DNA of 64,000 nucleotides from Dermacentor variabilis (lineage: Eukaryota > Arthropoda > Arachnida > Ixodida > Ixodidae). This document shows, one piece after another, positions 1-11,284 of the stretch; the first letter of the stretch is position 1; each line of letters begins with the position of its first letter. The notes under the pieces were generated by a model, which was not told where the DNA came from, ran no database searches, and saw nothing but the letters and a program-made list of their open reading frames with translations. Position numbers and translations under genes: made by a program. The stretch lies in contig NC_134569.1 of NCBI RefSeq assembly GCF_050947875.1, positions 262,643,100 through 262,707,099 of the forward strand, in the 5' to 3' direction.

Positions 1-2
1 TA

Positions 3-689
3 CTTCGTCACGGCGCTCCCCGGGTTCTCATCAGTGACCGTGGACGGCAATTCACCGCCGACGCCGTTGAAGAACTTTTACGGCTTTGTGGTTCTGCATA
101 TCGGCATTCCACTCCTTACCACCCGCAAACCAATGGCCTCACGGAGCGGACGAATCGAACCCTTACCAACATGTTATCAATGTATGCCGCTGCTCACCAC
201 AAGAATTGGGACGCCGTCTTCCCTTGTGTAACTTGCGCGTACAATAGTGCCAATCACGAAGTTACTGGATATGCGCCGTTCTTTTTGCTGTACGCACGCG
301 CTCCCCAGAGCTTTCTGGACACTATTCTACCTTTATCGTGCCAAGAAGATCCTCCCATCGCCCAAACTCTGTGTCGTGCTGAGGAAGCACGTCGACTGGC
401 GCATCTTAGGACGTTGTCCTCACAAGGCAACAGCAAGATTCGCTATAATGCGCGGCATATCCCCGTCAGCTTTACTCCCGGAGATTATGTTTGTTTGTGG
501 ACACCTGTTCGCAAAAATGGATTGTACCGCAAGTTTCTCGCCACTTACACCGGACCATTCGTTATACTCAGCCGCTTGAGTGATGTGAACAATGTCGTCG
601 CCAAAGTGACGGCAAGTAATCGGCGTTCATGTGCGACGCAAGTTGTTCACGTGGCCAGACTAAAGCAGTACAATCACAGGTCCCTTTAA
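3..689 (+). CDS. Ty3/Gypsy integrase, C-terminal two thirds (cut by window edge)
   Basis: The frame is open from base 3 to the stop at 689, about 228 codons. It reads through the last part of the integrase core, which inserts retroelement cDNA into chromosomes. The second catalytic Asp lies in an ISDRG motif near base 40. The catalytic Glu lies in LTERTNRTL after the invariant YHPQTNG near base 150. A chromodomain-free C-terminus follows, with a GPFVI (GPY/F-type) block near base 550. The N-terminal zinc-binding part and the rest of pol lie left of the window. No stop or frameshift is seen, unlike most other elements here. An LTR follows 35 bases downstream, as expected for the 3' end of pol. 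The C-terminus resembles that of element A, so the two families are related. Confidence 0.9.
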   Translation, partial: LRHGAPRVLISDRGRQFTADAVEELLRLCGSAYRHSTPYHPQTNGLTERTNRTLTNMLSMYAAAHHKNWDAVFPCVTCAYNSANHEVTGYAPFFLLYARAPQSFLDTILPLSCQEDPPIAQTLCRAEEARRLAHLRTLSSQGNSKIRYNARHIPVSFTPGDYVCLWTPVRKNGLYRKFLATYTGPFVILSRLSDVNNVVAKVTASNRRSCATQVVHVARLKQYNHRSL

Positions 690-724
690 CTCGCTCAGCG
701 AGCTTCGTCTGCCCCCGGGGAAAA

Positions 725-1250
<526 letters not shown>

Positions 1251-2649
1251 ATCCCCGGTTGCCAGACGAAGCCCGCTGGGCAAGTCCAAAGCACTCGGAA
1301 AGCGCAAGGTGAAACCGCTTAAGACGGGCAACATATACTAACTGGGTCCGGCTAGACCGACGACCAGCCGACGTCAAGCGTGCCACCACGTACGTCAAGT
1401 CAGTCAAGCGATCCACAATGACGAATGGGCCCGTGTACTGGGGTAAAAACTTTTCGCATAAGCCACGTTTACGTTGCGGAGTCCAAAACCACACATAGTC
1501 TCCTTTGGCGTACGAGACAGACTGGTCTCGGCTGTCACAGCGCTCTTTCGATCGGTCTTGCGATGCCACAGTACGAAGACGAGCGATACGCCTGGCTTCT
1601 TTGGCAAGCCAAAGCGTCTTGGCAACAGAGTACTCGCTGTGAAAGTCAAACGGTAGTATAGTGTCAATGCAGCTTAGCGGTGAATGTGCGTAAAGAAGAT
1701 AAAAAGGACTGTAATCGGTCGTCTCATGCTTTGCAGTATTATAAGCCTAGGTGATGAAGGGGAGTACGTCATCCCAGTCCTTGTGATCGGAATATACGAA
1801 CATGGGCAGCATGTTAGTTAGAGTTCTGTTCGTACGTTCTACAAGCCCATTTGTCTGAGGGTGATAAGGCGTTGAATGACGGAACTGCGAACTGCAGAGA
1901 CGAAGCAGTTCTTCTACGGCGTCCGCAACGAACTGACGACCGCGATCGCTAATGATGACACGGGGGGGACCATGTCGAAGAATAATGAATCAGAGGAAAA
2001 ACGTTGCAACGCACGCAGCTGTTGAATATGGTACGGCCGCCGTTTCCGCGTAACGGGTCAGATGGTCGACACATACGATCACCCATCGTTTGTCGTTAGA
2101 TGATCGGGGAAATTGGCCCAGAAGATCGGTACCCACTTGTTCAAATGGCAAGCGAGGCGGCGGCAGAGGTTGGAGGAGACCTGGCGGAGCGGTCGTAGGG
2201 CGCTTGTAGCGTTGACATTGTTCGCAACTGGCGACGTAGTGCTTGACTGTGTCCCGCATTCTGGGCCAGTAAAACGCTCCTGTGTCCGGTTCAAAGTTCT
2301 TATGAATCCTAGATGTCCAGAGGTCACATCGTTGTGCATGGCTCTCAGTATGTCCGTTCGCAGACTCTGCGGCACCACCAGAAGGAAGCGTGCGCCTTTA
2401 GCCGATTAATTAGTCTTCTAAAGCAGGCCGTCACGGACACAAAATCTACCAGTGGCTCCAGGACGCGATGCGGCTACAAAGAGAGGTTCCATACTAATAT
2501 AATTTTCCTGCTCTGCTTTGAAAGTCATCGAGTCTGGGAATGTCGAAGAAATGGGAGCAAAACAGTAATCAAAATTGTCTTCGTCTCATTCCGTCGTCAG
2601 AGGAAGGCGGGAGGGACAGTCCGCATCTGCGTGGCGACGCCCTAACTTG

Positions 2650-4166
2650 TAGGAAATAATAAAGTCGTACTCCTGCAGTCGAAGAGCCCAACCTGCCAGT
2701 CATCCACTCGGGTCACGGAGATTCACCAACCAACATAACGCGCGGTGGTCACTAACGATAGTGAACGGGCGTCCGTAGATATAAGGCCGAAATTTGTGGA
2801 CAGGGAAACAGCTGCCAAGCTGTCTTGCTCGGTCACAGTGTAATTGCGTTCCGCCTTAGTCAAAGAGCGACTAGCATAAGCCACAACGTGTTCAGCTCCT
2901 TGATGACGTTGCACTAGTACAGCACCGATGCCGATGCCACTGGCATCCGCGTGCACTTCCGTAGGTGCGGATGCATCGAAGTGACGCAATATGGGCCTAA
3001 TGTTAGCAGAAATTTTAGCTGGCGGAACGCGTCGTCGCAAGCCGATGTCCAGTTGAAAGGGACGGCTTTTTGGAGAAGACATGTTAGGGGGTACACCACG
3101 TCGGCGAATATTGGGACGAAGCGACGAAAAATACGAGCACATGCCCAAGAAACTCCTCAACTCCCGCACTGACTTCGGTGCTTCGAAGGAGCTGACTGCC
3201 TCAATATTCCGTGGATCTGGCCTCACACCGTTTTTGTCGACCAAATGCCCAAATACTAACGTCTCGGTATCTCCAAAACGACATTTTTTGGACTTTAGGA
3301 TCAAGCCGGCTTGTTTGAAACAATCCAGAAAGATATTGAGACGGCTGTTATGTTCACTCAATGTGCTGCCAAAAATCACATCATCGAGGTAGCACAAACA
3401 AATTTCCCATTTAAGTCCTCGAAGCATAATATCCAAGAATCGTTCGAATGTTGCTGGCGCGTTACAAAGGCCGAACGACAGTACGTTAAATTCGTAAAGA
3501 CCGTCTGGTGTCACGAAGGCCGTTTTCTCCTTATCGTCTAGGTGCATGGGTATTTGCCAATACCCTGATCGCAAATCCAGTGATGAGAAGTAGGCAGCGG
3601 AATGTAGACAATCGATGACATCGTCAATTCTAGGAAGCGGATACACATCCTTTTTGGAGACCGCATTCAGTTTCCTGTAATCAATGCAAAACCGCCACGA
3701 TCCATCCTTCTTCTTTACTAAGATTACTGGTGCTGCTCACGGACTAGAAGACTCGAACAACACTTTTCCGCAGCATGTGTTTCACCTGTTCAGCAATAAC
3801 TGTCCTCTCTGTTGAAGAAACGCGGTAAGGTGTTTGCCGAATGGGGTGCGCCGATCCGGTGTCAATTCTGTGGCGAGCACGAGAACGCGGGAGTGAAGCC
3901 TGCTTGTCGCCTTGTGTGAAATCAAACACAGAAAGATGTGCCCACAAAACTTGTGCGAGAGCGCGGCGCTCATGTGAGGGCAGTGCCTTGTTGATCATTC
4001 GTAGGATCTGCTCTTCAGAAATGCTTCGTTGGGGATCGCTAGTGTGAGACTGCTCCTCCTCGCTTAGAACTGTAATGGAGCTGTAAGTAATCTCTTCAAA
4101 TTCAGCGAGCTTCATATCACGCGGGAGAACGGCAGGGACGAAAGAACAATTGAAAGGCCACAAATT
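2650..4166 (-). pseudogene. Reverse transcriptase and RNase H of element A
   Basis: The minus frame from about 4163 holds the pol linker and PYRVSS block that precede Gypsy RTs. From 3646 it holds the fingers/palm sequence [39 protein letters not shown] and the catalytic YLDDV. RNase H follows (HADASGIGIGAVL, then VTEQDSLA). A frame break lies in the connection domain near 3100 and others near 3740 and 2800. The catalytic aspartates remain readable, but the chain is broken. It makes cDNA in intact relatives. Confidence 0.87.
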
Positions 4167-4768
4167 TTAGGCGCCGTTCACTACTCTCACGACAGAGCGT
4201 GGTACAAGTACATCTTTCTTTGCGCAGCTCGACGTAAGTGGCTGGACTTGCACGTCAAACGATGAAAGGTCGGCAGCAGCGAAATTGACAGGGATACGTG
4301 ACAGCGACCAAGGCGGTAGCAGCAAATCGTTCGAAACAACACAATAGTTTTTCACTGGTAAGGATGTGTCGGCAAGGGCGGCGAGAAGCGCGCTCTTCAA
4401 AGTAATTTCGCCTGTGCCACAGTTAACGGGTGCACCACAATCCTGAAGAAAGTCAATACCGAGAATCACATCATGAGTGCATCGCGGTAGTACGAGAAAT
4501 TCTGTTTTAAGATCTTCTCCTCCGAATAAAACATTTGCAACACAAATACCAAGGCGAACTAGCACTCTCCACTGACACCACGAAACGTCACACCATCATT
4601 ATACGGGAACATTACTTTCCGACCAAGCCTCTCTTTGAAAGTCACACTCATGGCGGAAATTGTAACACCAGTATCCACTAATGCTGTTGCAAGTATACTA
4701 TCATTTAACACACGCACTTGGTTCTTCACCATCATAATAGGCAGAGGAGTATTTCGCAGAGACTTCAC
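4167..4768 (-). pseudogene. Aspartic protease of element A
   Basis: Two overlapping open stretches (4559-4768 and 4167-4565) in different frames show the retropepsin signature ALVDTGVTISAM and the flap/ILGIDFL block near 4450. This enzyme cuts the Gag and Pol polyproteins in the virus-like particle. A frameshift near 4560 separates the two halves. Its upstream side is interrupted at 4769 by the 3' end of the nested non-LTR element, so protease and gag are now 3.7 kb apart. Confidence 0.82.
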
Positions 4769-4849
4769 TTCACTTTATTACCTTAAAAACCCCATTAGAG
4801 GGGGATTACATAAGGGGTGGTTAATAAAATAAACATTAGAAACAGGCGT

Positions 4850-7491
4850 TCATTTTGAGATATGGGTGACAACAGCTTCAGCAAAGGCAGAAGGGCTTGT
4901 GATGGCTGCGATGGCGTGTGGAAGGCCGTTCCAGTCCTTTGATGCTCGAATAAAAAATGATGCTTGAAAAGTGGTGGTCCGGGCACGTGTGCGTGCAACT
5001 TGAAGCAGATGACCGGTGCGATGAGATATGTATGAAGGGGGCGTGATGTACGGTGGGTGATTTAGGGAGGTGAAAAAAAAATGAGCGGAAGAGAGAGAGG
5101 GTGGCAACCTGTCGACGGAAAGAAAGCGTTTCCAAGCCAGATTGCGCTTTCATCGATGAAATGCTGATATCGTATGAATATGAAGATTGAATGAACCTAG
5201 TAGCACGATTTTGCACAGCATCAAGTGCATTTATGATATAAATCTGATGCGGATTCTAGATGGGAGATGCATATTCAAGTTTCGGTCTTACAAATGATTT
5301 ATAGGCCAACGCCTTTACTTGTTGTGGGGTATGACGCAGATGTCGCCTAAGAAATCCCAGTGATCTATTAGCAGCTGAGATGATGTTAGTAGCGTGCATG
5401 CGCCAGGACAGATCACAAGATAGGAGGACACTGAGGTATTTGAATGATTGGACTGATTCTATTGGAACATCAGCAATGGAATAGGTAAATGTGAGGGGGT
5501 TACGGCTATGAGTGAAAGACACCAGTTTACATTTGTTAGGATTTAGGTTCATTAGCCAGCGATTACACCATTCTTGTACATTATTGAGATCGTTCTGGAT
5601 GAGTGTGTGGTCAGATGTGTTAGTAACTTTGCGGTAGATTACACAATCATCTGCGAACATGCGAATGTTACATAATACATGCATTGGTAGATCGTTAATG
5701 TAAATTAAAAAAAGAAGTGGTCCCAAGACGGATCCCTGGGGGACGCCTGATGTTACGGGGAGTCTGCTAGAATAATGGTTATTAACACAAACAAACTGAG
5801 AGCGGTTAGTCATGAATACTTCTATCCATTTTAGTACGTCGGGGTGTAAATTTAACCGAGTCAAGTTTAGCAGCAAACGTTTATGAGGAACTGTGTCAAA
5901 TGCTTTTGCAAAATCCAGGAATATGGCGTCAGTCTGAACGTTACTGTCAAGGTTAACATGCAGGTCGTGAAGGAAAATTGCCAGCTGTGTTTCGCAAGAG
6001 TAACCTTTTCGAAATCCGTGTTGACAAGGGTGAAAAAAACAGATTGAGTCTAAAAAGTTCATGATATGCGAGTATATGACGTATTCCATGATTTTGCAGG
6101 GGACACTAGTTAGGTACGCAGCAGATACATGGTTAATATTTTTTAAGAGTTTGGAATTAATATCATCTACACCTGCTGACGATGAAAGCTTGATGTTACC
6201 AATAATCGAACTGATTCCGTCTGCCGAGAATATAATTGGCTACATACGCGCAGTTATGTTACTAGATGTGGGAAGATCTGGAGTTGAAGTCTCGTTAGTA
6301 AATACAGAGAAAAAGGCTGCGTTAAAAATGTCAGCACACTCGCTGTCGCTGACCACTTCGCCATGTGCATTTAACACGCTGATCATGCGCGCCTCCTGAG
6401 GGTTTATTATTTGCCAAAGTTGACGAGGGATGTTCGTAAGCATTTTAGGCAGTTCATCGTGGAAAAAGGAGAATTTAGCTTTCCGTATAGCCCTCAGATA
6501 ATCGTCCTCGGCCACAAAGTATTTCTCCCAAGCAGAGGGTTGTCCGTTTAGTTTGGCTTAGCGGAAGAGACGTTTCTTTTTGTTTTCAAGTCGCTTCAAG
6601 TCGCCATGGCTTGTTACGATTTCCGCGGAACGTTATTCTCGGTATGAACTTATCAACGAGATCACCTAGTTTATTTTTAAATATTGACCAGTTTCCATTA
6701 ATAGAGCGCGTAGAACGTAACCTCATGAACGTAGGAAGAAATGTGCTCAGATCACTATTAATTGCATCATAATTACCTTTATTGTACAGGCGAATTGTTT
6801 TGCTGACTAAATGGCGTTTTACGGGTTGAAACGAAAATGTGGCGTGAATTAATTTATGGTCGCTGACTTCAGGTAGATATGCTATTGATGATAAGCTTTC
6901 CGGATTACTGTTTAGGATGAGATCAAGGATGCTAGATGTGCTCAGTGCAACGCGTGTAGGCTCTGATACAATTGGGTTAAGGCAGAAATCCACAAAATCT
7001 CTGGCAGGCTCACTGCTCATAGTTATGGGGACGTCATTGCTCCAGTCTATTTGAGGAAAGTTAAAATCACCAAAAAGGAGGAGTTCTGCTTGCGGGTGTT
7101 GATTACTAAGGTCACTCAAACCGTTATTAAGTTTAAATGAGAAATCTGGAATATTATTCGGAGGCCTGTAGCAAACACCTAGAATGATAGTAAGGGGAGA
7201 AGCATGAATAATTAGCCATAATACTTCGAGATCAGAAGTGATGTTTTTGGCTACGGAGCACGCTAACTGCTGGTGCACAGCAATCAGTATACCGCCTCCC
7301 CGTATGCCTTTGCGATCCTTTCGGTATACATGAAATTCCTTTAGGTCAGCTAGTACTTCTGTATCTGTTATATCTTCTGTTAGCCACGTTTCGGTTATCA
7401 CCATTATATTACTGTTGGATGATAAAACAAGGTTGGAAAAAGCGTCGCGTTTGGGAAGGAAACTGCGTGCGTTGGCAAAGATTACAGACAA
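4850..7491 (-). pseudogene. ORF2 (APE endonuclease + reverse transcriptase) of nested element
   Basis: The endonuclease part (6586-7491) is open. It shows the Asn of FANARS, the Glu of VITETWL, GDFNFP and the terminal SDHKLI, so its active site looks complete. The linker (6240-6515) is in another frame. RT (5256-6089) has [25 protein letters not shown] and the catalytic FADD. The frame then continues past a TAG (a conserved Trp position) to about 4850. Just before 6089 the usual block leading to NYRPIS is missing, an internal deletion of roughly 30 residues. With the deletion, one frameshift and two in-frame stops, it cannot make an active polyprotein. Confidence 0.85.
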
Positions 7492-7548
7492 TGATATGTT
7501 AGATTTGGGTTTGACAGTGTAGCAGAACTTTTTACGACGGGGAAAGTG

Positions 7549-8424
7549 TTATATTATTTCTTTGACAGACTGCGTTTGCTCGTCGTAGACGTAGCGCTTA
7601 TGGCCCATATGCAGTGTTTTGAATCGCAATGAAAAAGGTAATGATTTGCTTTTCGCGAAAGTTATGAGGTGCCTGCGAGCGTTTTGTACGGAACGAGTGA
7701 AATCCCCTCCAACGCTGAAGCTGGTTCCTTTGAACTTGCGGCCGTTAGAAAGAATGAATTCTTTTGTTTTATGGAAGGTGAATTTCGCTATGACAGGACG
7801 GTGGCGGTTAGTACCTGTGCGATGACCGAGACGATGTGCGCGCCCAATTTCCTTCAGCTCGATACTAATATTCAGATGATCGTGGCAGTGCTTGATGATA
7901 AGTTGCTCTGTCTGGGCAGACGCCTCTGATCCAGTTGATTCAGGGAGGCCATAAAAAATAAGATTATTGCGTCGCGACTGGTTCTCGGCGTCATCAATAC
8001 GCGTTTCAAGCCTGTGTACCACGGTGGCCACTTGAGCGGTAGACGTTTTGACGGTTTTAAAGTCAGAGCGCAGGGAGACAAGATTTTGATAATGCCCCTC
8101 TAGATCAGTCATGCGTTTGCCCATATCAGCAATAGCTTTGTCCGTCGACAATAAATGAACTTTCAGGTCTTGAACCTGACTGATTATTTGCGACTGTCCA
8201 GCAGAGAAGTTCTTCAACTCACCTAGTAAAGCGTGGGAGTCCGGCCCCGGGTTGCTTTCGATATCGCCCGACGTCATCAACAAGGCACGAATTACATGAG
8301 AGCACTCAAGAGCGACAAGAAGGCAGTAGTGCGGGCTCGGCAGCTGAAGCAGGAAATAATTGCTAGACTTCTTACAAAAAAGACTAAGCTTTACCAACCT
8401 GCACGACAAGAGTGAATGGTTTAG
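7549..8424 (-). CDS. ORF1 of nested non-LTR element, with 2A peptide
   Basis: An open frame of about 292 codons ending at 7549. It starts with a hydrophobic stretch (FLLQLP...YCLLVALE) leading into a 2A motif, GDIESNPGP. About 80 residues of helical coiled coil follow, and then DDAENQSRRNNLIFYGLPE, the hallmark of L1/CR1-type ORF1 RNA-binding domains, with a KFTFHKTKEFILSNGRK block near the end. Such proteins coat element RNA and act as chaperones. No ATG lies upstream of the 2A within the element; the frame stays open to 8538 through element A sequence, so the true start is uncertain. No internal stop is seen, so ORF1 is intact from the 2A onward. Confidence 0.82.
   Translation of the reverse strand, partial: LNHSLLSCRLVKLSLFCKKSSNYFLLQLPSPHYCLLVALECSHVIRALLMTSGDIESNPGPDSHALLGELKNFSAGQSQIISQVQDLKVHLLSTDKAIADMGKRMTDLEGHYQNLVSLRSDFKTVKTSTAQVATVVHRLETRIDDAENQSRRNNLIFYGLPESTGSEASAQTEQLIIKHCHDHLNISIELKEIGRAHRLGHRTGTNRHRPVIAKFTFHKTKEFILSNGRKFKGTSFSVGGDFTRSVQNARRHLITFAKSKSLPFSLRFKTLHMGHKRYVYDEQTQSVKEII
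8242..8268 (-). other. 2A ribosome-skipping motif
   Basis: The codons read G-D-I-E-S-N-P-G-P, matching the 2A consensus D-(V/I)-E-x-N-P-G-P in full. In characterised 2A peptides the ribosome fails to join the last Gly to Pro and releases two products. Here the release point would separate a short hydrophobic leader from ORF1p. 2A motifs in this position are known from several animal non-LTR elements. Confidence 0.85.
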
Positions 8425-8842
8425 CGATCTGCGTCTGTGCACATCCGCCGAGCCCACAAGGCGCCACCGGTAGTGCGTGCTCTTTTGTAGTTGACCGTAA
8501 GGTTGATGTCGATGACGACAGGTTCGTCCATGCTGCATCGAGCACCACCGTCTTCAGTAGCGGTGTCATCGAAAACGCAGATCCGCCGCTCCCGACGAAA
8601 TCCAGGGGCTTGAAGGGCGGTGCAGTGGAAAAACCAGGGACGCACATCAGGGAGGTGTGACAGGCAATCCTGTCAGTTTCACCTGACGAAGCACGATATT
8701 GCAGCGGGGCTGCCAGGGAAGCCGTTACTAGGGCTGGAAGCAACAGGCGCACGAATGCGCGCAGAAACACCTGCATGACAAGACTGACAAGACCTGCATG
8801 ACGCAGACTGTTCGGCGACCTTACCTCCATCGGCCGCGCCGG

Positions 8843-10103
8843 CTAGTTTCCCGACGGCGGTGGTGATGCAGCACGTCGCCGTGGTGACAGTGAACAGCGT
8901 TGGCGACTGGTTGGGGGCGTCAGGCTGCGGTCTGAAGCTGGCGAGCCACTGCTTCTACTATACTTACGGAAGGTATTCCGAGGTGGCGCGCCTGTAGTGT
9001 TTGCAGGGTGTATCGGCGTACGGTCGTCATAACTATCACGTCCAAAATTAGGCCCAGTTGGTGGTGAGCCATATGGTGTCTGCCGGCGTCAGCGACAAAA
9101 ACGGGCAATGTGTCCTGAGGCGCCACAGCTGTAACATAAAGGCGATGCGCGACCGACGTTGTATGCCTCGGAGTCAGCAATGGGACGCTGCGTATAATAA
9201 ACGCGATCTTCCGAATTCCGATTCGTGGTGGTAGCTCGACGAGTTCGTTGATCGTGCGTCATGTCGTCGGGAAAGGTACGTCGGTGCTGTCGCAGCTGAT
9301 CGACTCGACAGTCTGCAACACCTGGCATGGCAGACAATGCTGACACAGCAGATGCATGTTCTTGAGGTTGGTTGGAAGCGCAATGAAGCTGTTCGACATC
9401 CGCCCCTTTGGTGTGTCGTTCAAGTTCTTAGCGGACAATTTGCCTTATAGTTGCGCGCAAGGTCAAATTGAAAGCTGTAGTTGTCGTTTTCGTCAACGCT
9501 TGCCACCGTTGTGACATTTGCTAGCCTGCCAAACTTTGGCGTGATACGGCGCAGCTTCAAGGCCTCAAATGTGCGGCAATGCTTGATGAGGTCCGCGACC
9601 GAGGTGAGACTCTCCTTTCCGAATAAATAATTGTAAACATCCTCGGCTATGCGTTTGAGAAGGTGTCGAACTTTGTCCTCTTCGGACAATCAAGGATTGA
9701 CAGGCTTGCAAAGCTTCAGGATCGCCTCTATGTACGTAGTACAGGTCTCACCTGGGACTTGAGCGCGCTGAAGCAATGCCTGCTCTGCCCGCTTCCTTTT
9801 CGTGGTGGAATCGCCAAAGCACTCTGTGAGGTGAGTAACGAAGCTGTCCCACGTTGTGAACGTATCTTCATGGTTCTCGAACCACACTAGCACCGTGTCT
9901 GTGAGGAACAGTACCACATTGTCGAGCTGAGTCGTGGAGTTCCAGCCGTTGTACTTGCTCACACGCTTGTAGTGGGTGAGCCATTCCTCCACGTCCTCGC
10001 CGAATTTTCCAGAGAAAGGGTGGGGCTCCATCTGATGCATCCAGGCGCCGGTTGTTCGCACTGGAGCAGCCAGAGAGGGCTGTTGGTCGCTGCTGTGGGA
10101 CAT
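8843..10103 (-). pseudogene. gag of element A
   Basis: The frame starting at the ATG at 10103 has the capsid-type stretch EWLTHYKRVSKYNGWN...VWFENHEDTF and the RRADP-like region, as in other tick Gypsy gags. It is broken by a stop near 9690, a stop at 9420, a frameshift before 9346 and a TGA at 9089. That TGA falls on an Arg codon right after a CCHC zinc knuckle, CYSCGASGHIARFC. The basic SPRRRAASPPPSGN tail ends at the stop 8843-8845. Gag forms the particle and binds RNA. Its last codons overlap a slippery site for pol. Confidence 0.85.
8846..8852 (-). promoter_or_regulatory. -1 frameshift slippery heptamer at the gag-pol junction
   Basis: On the minus strand the last gag codons are TCG GGA AAC TAG. 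The heptamer G GGA AAC fits the X XXY YYZ rule for -1 frameshifting, with X=G, Y=A, Z=C. Slipping back one base gives GGG AAA CTA and enters the frame that carries on past the gag stop toward the protease linker. No downstream pseudoknot was assessed. Confidence 0.6.
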
Positions 10104-10194
10104 CGGGATCTCAAGTGGTGTTGGAGGCAGTCGAGCGATGCGTCAGCTCCGGCGTGGCACTTGCTGCAGCAGCTCTGTCGTCTTGCTCGAACTA

Positions 10195-10210
10195 CCCCGC
10201 ACCTCCACCA
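10195..10210 (-). promoter_or_regulatory. Candidate primer-binding site of element A
   Basis: On the minus strand, just inside the 5' LTR, the DNA reads TGGTGGAGGTGCGGGG. Primer sites begin with TGG, complementary to the CCA end of a tRNA. The same 16 bases occur at the matching place in element B (45640-45655), which supports conservation by function. I could not assign the tRNA. Confidence 0.55.
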
Positions 10211-10216
10211 GAAAAC

Positions 10217-10343
10217 TGTTACGGTTAATGTTAAATCGCCTTTATTCAAGGGACGAGATTGATGGTAAAGTCAAGATGGCGTCCTGAGGCTGCACCAGCT
10301 CACGTCTTCTTCCTCTTCTCCTCGCCCGGCTCATGCCGTAGCA
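10217..10343 (-). repeat. 5' LTR of element A
   Basis: A 127-bp copy of the LTR at 1124-1250, same orientation and length. On the minus strand it starts TGCTACGGCATG next to an AT-rich tract and ends CCGTAACA, six bases before the candidate primer-binding site. Confidence 0.85.
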
Positions 10344-10364
10344 ATATATATATACATATATATA

Positions 10365-10777
10365 GACCAGTCTGTCTCGTACGCCAAAGGAGGCTTTGTG
10401 TGGATGTCGACTCCGCAACGTAAACATCGCTTATGCGAAAAGTTTTTACCTCAGTACACGGGCCCATTCGTCATTGTTGATCGCTTGAGCAACTTGACGT
10501 ACGTGGTGGCACGCTTGACATCGGCTGGTCGTCGGTCTAGCCGGGCCCAGTTAGTATGTGTTGCCCGTCTTAAGCGGTTTCACCCTACGCTTTCTGAGTG
10601 ATTTGGACTTGCCCAGTGGGCTTCGTCTGGCAACCGGGGATTGCAGCGGCATGAGCCGGGCGAGGAGAAGAGGAAGAAGACGTGAGCTAGTGCAGCCTCA
10701 GGACGCCATCTTGACTTTACCATCAATCTCGTCCCTTGAATAAAGCCGGTGTAACATTAACCACATTAACATTAACA
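10365..10777 (+). mobile_element. Integrase C-terminus plus 3' LTR of the A family, 5'-truncated
   Basis: The frame 10365-10602 reads from the DQSVSYAKG block through GPFVIVDRL to the integrase end, nearly identical to the corresponding minus-strand part of element A (about 1290-1545). An LTR of the same family follows (10642-10777), beginning TGCAGCGG and ending ATTAACA, with a small internal duplication near the end. ATAT follows at 10778. The orientation is opposite to A, so A is bracketed by inverted copies of its own 3' region. Confidence 0.85.
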
Positions 10778-10799
10778 ATATAAATACGTACGCAGGGAA

Positions 10800-10924
10800 G
10801 AGACGACTAACTTATAGGAGGACATATTTACTGAACGATTTCGGCTGGTAGCCTTCGTCAGTACAGGCTGGTCCGCCAGCCGAAAACGTTCAGTAAATAA
10901 GTCTTCCTGAAAGTTCGTCGTCTC
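10800..10924. repeat. Imperfect long hairpin (foldback unit)
   Basis: Two arms of about 48 bases, beginning GAGACGAC and ending GTCGTCTC, pair around a loop of about 26 bases. The inner pairing is CGGCTGG with CCAGCCG. This looks like a foldback-type miniature element. No target duplication was resolved. Confidence 0.6.
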
Positions 10925-10973
10925 TTTCATGCGTATGTTACGTCGGGCCCTGCGTGCTGAACTTTAAACCTCT

Positions 10974-10975
<2 letters not shown>

Positions 10976-11010
<35 letters not shown>

Positions 11011-11023
11011 CAGAGAGAGAGAG
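10976..11023. repeat. (AT)n followed by (AG)n microsatellite
   Basis: AT dinucleotides run from 10976 to 11008, then AG repeats from about 11011 to 11023. This sits at the left edge of the next non-LTR element. Confidence 0.95.
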
Positions 11024-11284
11024 ACCAGCCTTCCGGTTTCGCAAAGCTAATCGGACCCCAATCTCTTCCGGAAAATTTAACACTTTTCGCCTATGGAAAG
11101 CACAACAACATTTCTTTCATTTACCAACACAATACTGGTGATAAAACGAGGAGTGTACTGTGGAGAACGTCACAGTGTACGCGGTATTCATTAGAGTTAT
11201 TAATCTTCTAAAGTGCCGTAGTCTCGGTTTCAATTCAACTTCTGTTTTGTTTGTACTGTTGTTTCGCTCTTTGACTGTGCTGAC

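Larger units (their letters stand above)
4769..8425 (-). mobile_element. CR1/L2-type non-LTR element inserted in element A
   Basis: A minus-strand non-LTR element with ORF1 (2A motif, coiled coil, RNA-binding domain), ORF2 (endonuclease and RT) and a 3' terminus made of short GTGAA repeats after AATAAA, at about 4769-4785. The 3' end abuts the protease coding sequence of element A. The 5' end is estimated at about 8425, where the reading stops matching the gag-pol linker of A. No clear target duplication was found. The clade (CR1, L2 or Rex1) is inferred from layout and 3' repeat. Confidence 0.8.

Noticed and set aside
8384..8830. 148-codon minus ORF starting with a signal-peptide-like stretch
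   Set aside because: It lies in the gag-pol linker of element A and runs into the nested LINE. The pol frame of A explains the 5' part, and no family matches this frame.
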